DNA of 27,793 nucleotides from UMGS1002 sp964463325 (GTDB lineage Bacteria > Bacillota > Clostridia > Oscillospirales > CAG-272). The position numbers and the translations under genes were made by a program. The notes beneath the pieces were generated by a model. The model had not been told where the DNA came from. It did not search any database and was given only the letters and a program-made list of their open reading frames with translations. Every line of letters begins with the position of its first letter. Position 1 is the first letter of the stretch. Shown here in pieces: positions 1-6,657 of this stretch. The stretch spans positions 1 to 27,793 of the forward strand of contig CAYXBY010000018.1 of NCBI GenBank assembly GCA_964463325.1, in the 5' to 3' direction.

Positions 1-164
1 CAGGGGACTTTTGAAAAAGTCCCCTGCACCCCCAAAACTTTCAAACAGCTTCGCGGGAAAATCGCAAGAAAAACGGTTAGGGTGAAGAACGCTTTGGTCG
101 TTCTCAGCCCTAACCGGTTTCCTTTTTTCTAATTGTTTGAAGGTTTTGCGGGGTCCGGGGTGCA
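1..164. repeat. structured intergenic repeat, copy 1 (left end cut by window)
   Basis: This stretch is roughly 85-90% identical by eye to 21299-21461. It contains a perfect hairpin at 2-25 (AGGGGACTTTT / AAAAGTCCCCT). A central stem pairs CGGTTAGGG (74-82) with CCCTAACCG (108-116), and an inner stem pairs AGAACG (86-91) with CGTTCT (99-104). An outer inverted repeat pairs 34-47 with 134-147. On the minus strand the central stem is followed by a T-rich run (complement of 65-73). That makes it a plausible Rho-independent terminator for the LRR gene, which ends at 245 and is transcribed toward it. On the plus strand it is followed by TTTCCTTTTTT, so it may end transcription of a gene lying left of the window too. 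The right end is shorter and more degenerate than in copy 2. No coding potential is apparent. Confidence 0.8.
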
Positions 165-194
165 GTGCGGAGCCCTGTATTGGCTTGCGCTGCT

Positions 195-224
195 CGGGGC
201 ACCATCCCGTGGGATGGTGCCCCG
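195..224. repeat. perfect 14 bp stem palindrome downstream of LRR gene
   Basis: CGGGGCACCATCCC (195-208) and GGGATGGTGCCCCG (211-224) are exact reverse complements around a 2 bp centre. It lies 20 bp beyond the LRR stop codon and inside the transcript end. No T-run follows on either strand, so it is not a canonical terminator. It could be a 3' mRNA-stabilising hairpin or part of an intergenic repeat. Confidence 0.6.
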
Positions 225-244
225 ACAATTTTGATCGCAGCAGA

Positions 245-2368
245 TTACTGCGCAGTGTAATTATAAACTATCACGCAATCGGCGCTGACACCGTCGTTCC
301 AATTATGCTCGGGGTGGTCGGCGGATGTATACTTAGCGACAGCATTCCACTCCGCCTCGGTGCCGGTATAATTGATGGTCTTCAGCGCAGTGCATCCCTT
401 GAATGCCACCTCGCCTATACTCTTGACCGATCTCGGGATTATGATCGTTGCGAGCTTGGTGCAGTCTGTGAATGCGCCATCACCAATGCTCGTCACCGTG
501 CTCGGAATGGTGATGCTCGTAAGCCCCTTGCAGCTCGCAAAAGTTTCCCTGTCTATGCTCGTCACCGTGCTCGGAATGGAGATGCTCGTCAGCTTTTCGC
601 ACCCACGAAAAGCGGCAAAACCGATGCTCGTCAGCTGCGTCGTGTTAAATGTGACGGTCTCAAGCGTCTTGCAGCCCTCAAATGCCGAGTCGCCTATGCT
701 CTTTACATTTGAGGTAAACGTCACGCCGGTCAGCCCACTGCACTCTTGCGCAGCTCCGCCTGTCACATGCTCGGACGATATTTCGATCGTGCCGGTGAAG
801 CCCGAGCTAACATGCAGCAGCCAGCCGCCGAGGCTCAGCGTGCTGTTGACCCATTTTGAGGTATCATTATAGTAAGCCGTATTCTTAAATGCATCGCGGT
901 TCAGGCTTGTGACGCTTGTCGGGAAGCCGTTTATGGTCGTCAAAGCAGAGCAGTTATAGAAGGCACACGCTTCCACGGTCTCCAGCTTGGAGCCGGAGGC
1001 AAAGGTGAGCGTCGTCATGGATGTGCAGGCTTTGGCAGCGGAATCATAGCTTGAGAAAGCATAGTGCCCAATGTACTCAACAGAAGCAGGAATAGCTATC
1101 TCCTTCAATGCCGTACATTCACTAAAAGCCTCACCGTCTATCAGCTTGAGTCCCTCGGGCAGCGTTATGCTCTCCAAACTTGTACAGCCTGCAAACGCGC
1201 TGTACGATATGGTCTCAAGCTCCGATCCCTCGGCGAACGTCACCTCTGCCAGCGCCTGACAACGGTAAAATGCTTGACCCGGCAGCACCTTAAGGCTTTT
1301 CGGAAGGCTGACGGACGTCAACTTGGTGTTATACGGCTCGTATGTGATGCAATAAACATCCCAGACCATGCCGACTACACCCTCGGGCAGAGCGCATGTG
1401 TACGAGGTGATCTCAGCATTATTCATTGCATCTGCGGCCACCGTATCGGCTATCAGCCAGCCACCGACGACATAGTATCTGTTGTCGTGCCAATTATTGG
1501 CGTTTTTGTATACTCCAGGCGTAGCAGTTTCAGAGAACGTGCCGCTCTGGATGCCCGTCACAGTAGCGGGAATGACCACGTCCGTGACACTTTCGGCCAA
1601 ATTGATATTATCTACCGCAACGACCGGCCTACCGACGCAGTCGCCCCACAGCGCGATCTGTGGAATGACCAGCTTGGTGCTCGTGCCGCTGTAGCTACCC
1701 GTAACGGAAGCTGTAACGTTCTCCCAACCGTTGTCTCTGAATTCCAAACCGTAGGGGAGTATGGAATCGGCAAGATTATCTTCATTATATTTAAGATATT
1801 TCTGTGAAAACGCACCGTACTTAAGCTGTGCCACCAAAAGATTGACAAGCTTTGCATCACTTGTCACGTTTGAAGGATTAGCTCCGGGTGTAAGTCCCAG
1901 CTTGTTGGCCGCATAGGTCTGGACGCTGTAGGGTACCACCCGTCCGCAAACATACTCGCCGTTCACGCAGGCGTAGCCCTGGCCGTAGATGATATCGGTC
2001 ATCTGCTTGGCGTAGACGCCGTAATTGAAACTGAAATAGCTCTTGCTCGTGGCAGAATCAGTCCACGCATATGCCGAGCTCTTGCCGCGCACAACAGCGG
2101 TGCTACCCGCAGCCGTGGCGGCAGCATAGGATGCATTCTCGCCCGGGTTGCTAAGGTAGAATATGACGCCGTAATCGGTCGCTCCCTCAGACACAGCGGC
2201 ATCCAGCATAAAATAAATGTAGACGCTGTCCTTAAGCGACAGGCTGGCGCCAACAATATCGCGCGGATCGAACGTAGCCGATGACGTTCCCTCCTCAGCT
2301 GCAGCAGGCAGCGTCAGCATTCCACACAGCATGAGCAGCGCCAAAACAATTGCGGTTAATTTTCTCAT
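245..2368 (-). CDS. secreted BspA-like leucine-rich-repeat surface protein
   Basis: Predicted 707-residue exported protein. The N-terminus is a signal peptide (MRK, hydrophobic LTAIVLALLMLCGMLTL, cleavage near AAAEE). Residues about 35-200 form a non-LRR module with patterns such as DSVYIYFMLD, YGVYAKQMTDIIYGQ and LLVAQLKYGAFSQKYL. I believe this module recurs in secreted proteins of related Clostridia but cannot name it. From about residue 230 to the C-terminus there are many BspA-type (LRR_5) repeats of about 23 residues, with the pattern IGxxAFxxCxxLxxIxIPxSVxx. Such proteins are typically surface-exposed and adhesive. No sortase signal, dockerin or SLH domain is visible, so anchoring is unknown. 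ATG at 2368 is preferred over ATG at 2374 because AAAGGA sits 7 nt upstream of it. It lies 24 nt downstream of the peptide gene at 2393-2533 and probably shares its promoter. Confidence 0.88.
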   Translation of the reverse strand: MRKLTAIVLALLMLCGMLTLPAAAEEGTSSATFDPRDIVGASLSLKDSVYIYFMLDAAVSEGATDYGVIFYLSNPGENASYAAATAAGSTAVVRGKSSAYAWTDSATSKSYFSFNYGVYAKQMTDIIYGQGYACVNGEYVCGRVVPYSVQTYAANKLGLTPGANPSNVTSDAKLVNLLVAQLKYGAFSQKYLKYNEDNLADSILPYGLEFRDNGWENVTASVTGSYSGTSTKLVIPQIALWGDCVGRPVVAVDNINLAESVTDVVIPATVTGIQSGTFSETATPGVYKNANNWHDNRYYVVGGWLIADTVAADAMNNAEITSYTCALPEGVVGMVWDVYCITYEPYNTKLTSVSLPKSLKVLPGQAFYRCQALAEVTFAEGSELETISYSAFAGCTSLESITLPEGLKLIDGEAFSECTALKEIAIPASVEYIGHYAFSSYDSAAKACTSMTTLTFASGSKLETVEACAFYNCSALTTINGFPTSVTSLNRDAFKNTAYYNDTSKWVNSTLSLGGWLLHVSSGFTGTIEISSEHVTGGAAQECSGLTGVTFTSNVKSIGDSAFEGCKTLETVTFNTTQLTSIGFAAFRGCEKLTSISIPSTVTSIDRETFASCKGLTSITIPSTVTSIGDGAFTDCTKLATIIIPRSVKSIGEVAFKGCTALKTINYTGTEAEWNAVAKYTSADHPEHNWNDGVSADCVIVYNYTAQ

Positions 2369-2392
2369 GTTCATGTCCTTTCTTAATCCTGA

Positions 2393-2533
2393 TTATGGCT
2401 CGAGCTGATCCCATTCCAGCAGTTCGCCGGGATTCGTGTCACTCGTACTGATGATGTCAGTGCTGATGAGCTCCACCATCACAGCAATCGGAGCTTCATA
2501 AGAAAGCTTGCATTTTGCGGTTAATTGATTCAT
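2393..2533 (-). CDS. 46-residue peptide upstream of the LRR protein
   Basis: A small gene starting at ATG 2533 behind a clear ribosome binding site (GGAGAAAACTTT-ATG) and ending in TAA at 2393-2395. The peptide is acidic, has no signal peptide or membrane segment, and contains the elements YEAPIAVMVELIST, DIISTSDTNPGE and a C-terminal EWDQLEP. The general layout (Y-E-x-P, then a hydrophobic strand, then D-I-I-x-T-S-D and an acidic tail) resembles short uncharacterised Clostridia proteins I have seen; this is recollection, not a search result. A near-consensus promoter lies about 90 nt upstream, and the LRR gene follows after 24 nt, so the two are probably co-transcribed. Possible roles include a leader peptide, a precursor peptide or a small structural protein. 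Function is unknown. Confidence 0.65.
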   Translation of the reverse strand: MNQLTAKCKLSYEAPIAVMVELISTDIISTSDTNPGELLEWDQLEP

Positions 2534-2628
2534 AAAGTTTTCTCCATTTTTCAGACCGAATTGTTGATCAATTCAAAAATTTCATGCCATATTAAGCCCA
2601 TAATTTGAGCAGTCTAATTACAACGCTA

Positions 2629-2657
2629 ATAATACCATGTTTTTGAGTGTTTGTCAA
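2629..2657 (-). promoter_or_regulatory. promoter of peptide-LRR operon
   Basis: On the minus strand, TTGACA (2652-2657), a 17 bp spacer and TATTAT (2629-2634), with an extended -10 TGG. It predicts a leader of about 85-90 nt before the peptide start codon. Confidence 0.75.
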
Positions 2658-2689
2658 GACCCCTGCGGAAGGTTTTCGGGCAATATTCG

Positions 2690-3439
2690 TTATTCTTTTC
2701 TCGCATACCCCGCCGGTATGTCGATCCCTGCGCGGTGCGCCTGCGAGATCTGATAGCGGCGGTCGATGCGCCACTCGCGACCGTCCTTGACAAAGCGCGC
2801 CCCTGTCTGATGAAAATGAAAGGGCACACCGGCGGCGGCGCACTGCCCGCGCAGATCAAGTATCCAGTCAAAATAGCATGGGCGGGCATGGGGCCCCGAC
2901 TCGCCGCCCACCGACACCTCATATATTTTCGAGTCGAGGTAGCGGGCGATATCCACCCTCTCGAGCATGGGCTCGACGACGATCAGTCGGCGCGCTATCG
3001 GCAGTGCGCGGAAGATTGGCAGGCGGTAATCGGCCGTCTGCTGATTCTCCGCCGTGCAGCCGATGGTCACGTTTGGGTAGCCGTCGCCCCAGTCGGGCGG
3101 CAGACATGCCTCAAGACGGTCGATCCGCTTGGTGAAAAAGATAAATTGACAGTCCTCCCGCTCACGCATCATGCGCCAGCAGTCATGGCGCCATTCGTCG
3201 GCATCGGAGAGCAGGAAATCGGATGTAAAGCAGGTGTAGACCGTCGTCCCCGGCGCTATTTTGAAGCTGCCATCGCGCTTTTTGCTGCGCGGGAGCCCGA
3301 ACGCCGCATTTTTGCGACATTCGCTGCTCGGGCGCTCCACCCCGCAGCCGCTGTCCCGCCGATATACATAGCAATTCATGCACCCTGCGCTGAGCTTGGT
3401 GCAGCCATGCCACGGGTTCCAAAAAGTCTCGCTTTCCAC
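2690..3439 (-). CDS. DUF5131 family protein (phage Gp37/Gp68-like)
   Basis: A 249-residue protein that opens with WNPWHGCTKLSAGCMNCY, a cysteine cluster C-x5-C-x2-C typical of the DUF5131/Gp37-Gp68 family. Further family-like segments are FTSDFLLSDADEWR, FFTKRIDRL, PNVTIGCTAENQ, VVEPMLE, VSVGGESG and a C-terminal PFHFHQTG. The family is found in phages and bacterial chromosomes. Its Cys cluster suggests an iron-sulfur or radical-SAM-like fold, but its function is not established to my knowledge. The start is GTG at 3439, with GGAGG about 11 nt upstream, formed by the last codons of the preceding membrane-protein gene. The 6 nt gap indicates the same operon as the HTH regulator. No clear terminator follows it. 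Confidence 0.85.
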   Translation of the reverse strand: MESETFWNPWHGCTKLSAGCMNCYVYRRDSGCGVERPSSECRKNAAFGLPRSKKRDGSFKIAPGTTVYTCFTSDFLLSDADEWRHDCWRMMREREDCQFIFFTKRIDRLEACLPPDWGDGYPNVTIGCTAENQQTADYRLPIFRALPIARRLIVVEPMLERVDIARYLDSKIYEVSVGGESGPHARPCYFDWILDLRGQCAAAGVPFHFHQTGARFVKDGREWRIDRRYQISQAHRAGIDIPAGYARKE

Positions 3440-3445
3440 CTTATA

Positions 3446-4753
3446 TCACTCCTCCGCGCAGGCAAATCCGTGCCCACGGCAGATAACGACTGCCAAAAAA
3501 ATCGCGCATCCAAGTCCGACTGCACAACGGCAATACGTCTCCACCATCAGCAGGCTCTGACTGTTCAAAAACCACCCCACAAGCTCCATCGCAAGCTGCG
3601 CCGCCGGTATCGCCCACAGCGCCCGCGGCAGTCCCGCGTCGCGGGCCATGGCGTAAACCGACAGCACCCACAGCGTCAGTCTCGCCGCCGCGACGATGAC
3701 CGCCATCACCGGCGCCACGTCGACAGCAACTGTCCGCAACAGCTGCTCCGAAAATGCGCTGTAAAGCAGCGGTGAAAGCGTCGTCCAGGCAGACGAGAGC
3801 GCCAGCAGCAGCAGCATGTCGACACGGCAAATGGTCACAAGTCGCGTCCCGCGCCGCAGCTGCGGCAGTATCTGACATATCGCAATGCCGAGCAGCACTG
3901 TGCGAAGGTAGACGACCTGATTTTTCGCCAAGGAAACGCTCGCAAGCGTCGCGCCCGTATTCATCGCCGTGCCGAGATGGGTTGCGATATATGCATAAAC
4001 GCATTGCAGCACGCCCGCCAGCAGCTCGGCCCACAGGCAGACGAGCACCGCGACCCGCGCACCTTTCGCCGGGCGCCCATCCTGCGGGCTGTCATACGAC
4101 AGCTTCTCGACCAGCGAAACAAAGAAATACCACATTGAAAGTCCCGCTGCCGAGCTACCGTAGGCCAAAAGTATGGTCAACGCGCCCACCCACGAGCGGT
4201 GCAGCACGGCCTCCCATGTCGCAGCCAGCACGAACATGGGCAGCAGCCACAGCCACAGCTTGCCTATAATGATGAGCACCCGCACATAGTAATGCCCCAC
4301 GCACTCGTCGATAAAGCTGTAATTAAAGCTGATGTCCCGCGCCTTAAAGGCGTAAAAAAGGTACAGGCAGCCCAGCACCTCGAGCAGTATCAGAAGATGA
4401 TTATGTGCCTGCATGCCCCACATCGAGCGAGTGGTGAACGGTATGGTCAGTATGTAGGCACTAAGCGCCGCGACGACAAATGCCCGCCCCGCCTTCAGAT
4501 AATATGCGTGCCGCTCAAATTCCACCCTCTCGTCGCCGCCGTAGCCAAAGCGTACCGCGCCGATGACTAAAATACCTATGCCGACAAGCAAAATGACCGC
4601 CTCGGTGTAGGTCACTACCGTCGTCAGGCTGCCGCGGATGGCCAGCGTCACCGACCTCATCGCGACATAGACCAGCGTCTCGAGCACTGCCAGCAGTATT
4701 CCGCGGCGATATATCCGCCCGCATTCGGCGTTTATCCTCTCATCGTTGAACAT
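3446..4753 (-). CDS. polytopic membrane protein paired with HTH regulator
   Basis: A 435-residue integral membrane protein with about ten hydrophobic segments, beginning with MFNDERINAECGRIYRRG followed by a first membrane span. The DER...GRIYRRG opening recalls DUF6773-type proteins that are often encoded next to Xre regulators in Firmicutes, but the rest is longer than that family and I do not recognise it. Its ATG directly abuts the TAA stop of the HTH gene (TAA-ATG), implying translational coupling. The DUF5131 gene follows after 6 nt. By analogy with other small HTH and membrane pairs, the regulator probably controls production of this protein. Substrate or signal is unknown. Confidence 0.75.
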   Translation of the reverse strand: MFNDERINAECGRIYRRGILLAVLETLVYVAMRSVTLAIRGSLTTVVTYTEAVILLVGIGILVIGAVRFGYGGDERVEFERHAYYLKAGRAFVVAALSAYILTIPFTTRSMWGMQAHNHLLILLEVLGCLYLFYAFKARDISFNYSFIDECVGHYYVRVLIIIGKLWLWLLPMFVLAATWEAVLHRSWVGALTILLAYGSSAAGLSMWYFFVSLVEKLSYDSPQDGRPAKGARVAVLVCLWAELLAGVLQCVYAYIATHLGTAMNTGATLASVSLAKNQVVYLRTVLLGIAICQILPQLRRGTRLVTICRVDMLLLLALSSAWTTLSPLLYSAFSEQLLRTVAVDVAPVMAVIVAAARLTLWVLSVYAMARDAGLPRALWAIPAAQLAMELVGWFLNSQSLLMVETYCRCAVGLGCAIFLAVVICRGHGFACAEE

Positions 4754-4948
4754 TTATTTTTCCTCCCCAAAAAGATAGTCCAGTGTGCAGCCCAGCACCC
4801 TGCAAATGCTGCGGCACAGCGCTATGGTAGGGTTGTAGTCCCCGCTTTCTATCATGTTGATGGTCTGCCGGGAAACACCTATCTCACGCGCCAGCTCTGC
4901 CTGCGACAGCCCCTTCTCTGCTCTCGCCTGCTTCATTTTTGTATTCAT
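4754..4948 (-). CDS. Xre/Cro-type HTH transcriptional regulator
   Basis: A 64-residue single-domain regulator. MKQARAEKGLSQAELAREIG followed by VSRQTINMIESGDYNPTIAL is a textbook HTH_3 fold (SQAELA helix 2, SRQTINMIE recognition helix). The C-terminal CRVLGCTLDYLFGEEK is typical of the small YozG/YgzD-like class of Firmicutes Xre proteins. The ribosome binding site GGAGG lies 4 nt before ATG 4948. The promoter contains two copies of the palindrome TGTCAA-N6-TTGACA at 4958-4977 and 5002-5025, one over the start-site region and one over the -35. Autorepression by a dimer is therefore very likely. It heads an operon with the membrane protein and the DUF5131 protein. Confidence 0.93.
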   Translation of the reverse strand: MNTKMKQARAEKGLSQAELAREIGVSRQTINMIESGDYNPTIALCRSICRVLGCTLDYLFGEEK

Positions 4949-4957
4949 AGCGCCTCC

Positions 4958-4977
4958 ATGTCAATTATATTTGACAT
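4958..4977. promoter_or_regulatory. operator 2 (downstream of -10) of the HTH operon
   Basis: Palindrome ATGTCAA-TTATAT-TTGACAT. It lies just downstream of the -10 at the transcription start and abuts the ribosome binding site. Its centre is 46 bp from that of operator 1, and its half-sites are identical to those of operator 1. Confidence 0.75.
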
Positions 4978-4981
4978 GTGT

Positions 4982-5010
4982 ATTATAGCACACCCAACCG
5001 TAAATGTCAA
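4982..5010 (-). promoter_or_regulatory. consensus sigma-A promoter of the HTH operon
   Basis: On the minus strand, TTGACA (5005-5010), a 17 bp spacer and TATAAT (4982-4987), with an extended -10 (TGC directly before TATAAT). Both hexamers are perfect, and the -35 is embedded in operator 1, so the regulator would directly block polymerase. Confidence 0.88.
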
Positions 5011-5025
5011 CTATATTTGACATTT
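5002..5025. promoter_or_regulatory. operator 1 (over -35) of the HTH operon
   Basis: A 24 bp palindrome, AAATGTCAA-CTATAT-TTGACATTT, with 9 bp arms. It shares the core TGTCAA-N6-TTGACA with the site at 4958-4977. The downstream half-site doubles as the -35 hexamer. Confidence 0.75.
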
Positions 5026-5031
5026 GGGCGC

Positions 5032-5066
5032 AAAAAAATGCCGCACCGAAATTATTTCAGTGCGGC
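5032..5066 (-). terminator. Rho-independent terminator of the GDPD gene
   Basis: On the minus strand the stem GCCGCAC...GTGCGGC (5040-5046 with 5060-5066), extended by weaker inner pairing (TGAAAT/ATTTCG), is followed by ATTTTTTT. It lies 24 nt after the GDPD stop. Confidence 0.85.
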
Positions 5067-5090
5067 AGCCATTTTAGGGCGATATTTCGG

Positions 5091-5852
5091 TCAAAACTCC
5101 TTGGTTTTACCCATCGGGCGACCCAGCGCGGTCATAAGCGGCTCGAGCTCGTTGGCCGTGATGGCGCAGCAGCCCGGCTTGGAGAGACAGAGCGCAACGT
5201 CCTCGGGCGTGTCGGCGCAGTAGAGGTGCATGGGCATGTTTTTCTTGGGATATATGTCGAATATCTCGGATTTGACGACTGCCATTGACAGACCGATGTC
5301 GTCATAATACTTGAAGCCCTCCTCGGGGTTCCAGCGTCTCATCTGAAAATCAGGGTAGCCCATCACATGCGCGTTGTACTTGGTCTTGAGCCACTTGATG
5401 GTCGGCGCGTCGAAGGCGTAGAAGCCGGCGCGGTCAAACAGCCCGTATTCCTTAAGTATCGCAACAGAAATATCTACGGTCTCCTCGGTATATTCCTTGA
5501 TCTCCACGCCCAGCTGCATGTCGGGGCGGCGGGACGCCACCAGCTCGCACAGCTCGCGCAGCGTCGGGACCTCAACGCCACGGCCGGTGAATTTGTCACC
5601 AAATTTTGCGGCATAGCCGGCATCCAGCTGCTTTATCTCGTCCAGCGTCATGTCGCGCAGATGACGGTCAACGCCGCAGGTGCGCTTGCAGTTACCGTCG
5701 TGCATGAGCACCGGCACCTTGTCACGAGACAACCAGATGTCGAACTCAAAACCGTCCGCACCAACGTCGATGGCGGCCTCATAGGAGATCAGCGTGTTTT
5801 CGGGATATCTGGCGCAGTAGCCGCGATGCCCCTCTACAAAGATTTTTTCCAT
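5091..5852 (-). CDS. glycerophosphodiester phosphodiesterase family protein
   Basis: A 253-residue cytoplasmic GDPD/UgpQ-like enzyme that would hydrolyse glycerophosphodiesters to glycerol-3-phosphate and an alcohol. The GDPD signatures are present: H9-R10-G11, PENT at 18-21, E36-x-D38 in GFEFDIWLS and H51-D52 in LMHDGN. A later GVEIKEY strand and the C-terminal PDFQMRR and LYCADTPEDV segments also fit the TIM-barrel family. Usual length, no signal peptide. The start has GGAGG 8 nt upstream. The gene is monocistronic between its own promoter (5905-5933) and terminator (5032-5066). Substrate specificity cannot be told from the sequence. Confidence 0.93.
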   Translation of the reverse strand: MEKIFVEGHRGYCARYPENTLISYEAAIDVGADGFEFDIWLSRDKVPVLMHDGNCKRTCGVDRHLRDMTLDEIKQLDAGYAAKFGDKFTGRGVEVPTLRELCELVASRRPDMQLGVEIKEYTEETVDISVAILKEYGLFDRAGFYAFDAPTIKWLKTKYNAHVMGYPDFQMRRWNPEEGFKYYDDIGLSMAVVKSEIFDIYPKKNMPMHLYCADTPEDVALCLSKPGCCAITANELEPLMTALGRPMGKTKEF

Positions 5853-5904
5853 GAATTATTCCTCCGATCCGATGAAAAAAGTTGAACCTGCTCAGTTCAC
5901 GCTC

Positions 5905-5933
5905 ATTATAGCACATTTGCGCCGAGATGTAAA
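5905..5933 (-). promoter_or_regulatory. promoter of the GDPD gene
   Basis: On the minus strand, TTTACA (5928-5933), a 17 bp spacer and TATAAT (5905-5910), with extended -10 TGC. Confidence 0.8.
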
Positions 5934-5963
5934 CCAAGCGCCGACGATTTTTTTTAAAAAGCG

Positions 5964-6016
5964 AAAAAAGCGGTCGGGACGAGCGCCCGCTCGGCGCATC
6001 TCTCATCCTGACCGCT
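5964..6016 (-). terminator. terminator after the BMP lipoprotein / membrane protein pair
   Basis: On the minus strand AGCGGTC (6010-6016) pairs with GACCGCT (5970-5976), enclosing a second GC-rich hairpin (GAGCG...CGCTC). TTTTTT (5964-5969) follows. It lies 23 nt downstream of the 204-residue ORF. Confidence 0.82.
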
Positions 6017-6039
6017 ATTAGCTTCGGCCGCAAAGCTTT

Positions 6040-6654
6040 TTAAGACTTTTTTGAGTTGTAGACCGCAAACACATCAAGCCCCATTTCACGCTCGATTCCG
6101 CGCGTCAGCACTGCCAGCATCAGCGGCAGCGCCGTCAGTGCCAGCGCAATGGCAGTGAGGCCGCTTTGCGCCGTCGTGCGGAGATAGAGCGTGTCGGTAT
6201 AGGTGGCGCTGAGCCAGTACGGAAACAGCACCGGGACAAATATCAGCAGCTGCGCCGCTGCCAGCCACCCACCGCCGGGCAGGATACGCCGCAGTCGCAG
6301 CTTGAGCGCCGACGTCTCGGGCGCTGTCGGCTCGAGCCTGAGTATGCGGACGCTCATGACCGTCGCGAAGCCCGTCAGTCCCAGTGACGCCACCGCACCC
6401 AGCAGCGACAGCACCAGCCCTGCCAGCGTGCGCCAGACGAAGGCCGTCGTTGCGCTGTCCTTGGTCACCATGGTATCGGAAAGATACCGTCGGCACTGCC
6501 GCCATGCGTCCGCCATGACCGCGGCCAGTGACCGCCGCTCCAGCGGATTCATTTCCAGCTCAAACGAGACCAGCGGCAAAAACGCGCATAGCACCACTGC
6601 CAGCACCACCGCCGACGGCAATATGTACCTTATATATAATGTAGCTTTTTTCAT
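6040..6654 (-). CDS. small membrane protein co-encoded with BMP lipoprotein
   Basis: A 204-residue protein of unknown family with four hydrophobic segments: residues about 8-30, 73-100 (TLAGLVLSLLGAVASLGLTG), 128-148 and 167-187. The first is followed by a roughly 45-residue extracytoplasmic stretch. The start codon is 3 nt past the stop of the BMP-type lipoprotein and has no obvious ribosome binding site of its own, so it is probably translationally coupled. Partnership with the lipoprotein is an inference from this arrangement. It does not look like an ABC permease: there is no EAA loop and it is too short. Confidence 0.7.
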   Translation of the reverse strand: MKKATLYIRYILPSAVVLAVVLCAFLPLVSFELEMNPLERRSLAAVMADAWRQCRRYLSDTMVTKDSATTAFVWRTLAGLVLSLLGAVASLGLTGFATVMSVRILRLEPTAPETSALKLRLRRILPGGGWLAAAQLLIFVPVLFPYWLSATYTDTLYLRTTAQSGLTAIALALTALPLMLAVLTRGIEREMGLDVFAVYNSKKS

Positions 6655-6657
6655 GTG

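Noticed and set aside
195..224. GC-rich palindrome as a Rho-independent terminator of the LRR gene
   Set aside because: No T-run follows the stem on either strand. The stem at 74-116 within the repeat fits termination better.
2651..3775. 374-codon plus-strand open frame opposite the DUF5131 and membrane-protein genes
   Set aside because: It crosses two well-supported minus-strand genes and their junction and shows no family motifs.
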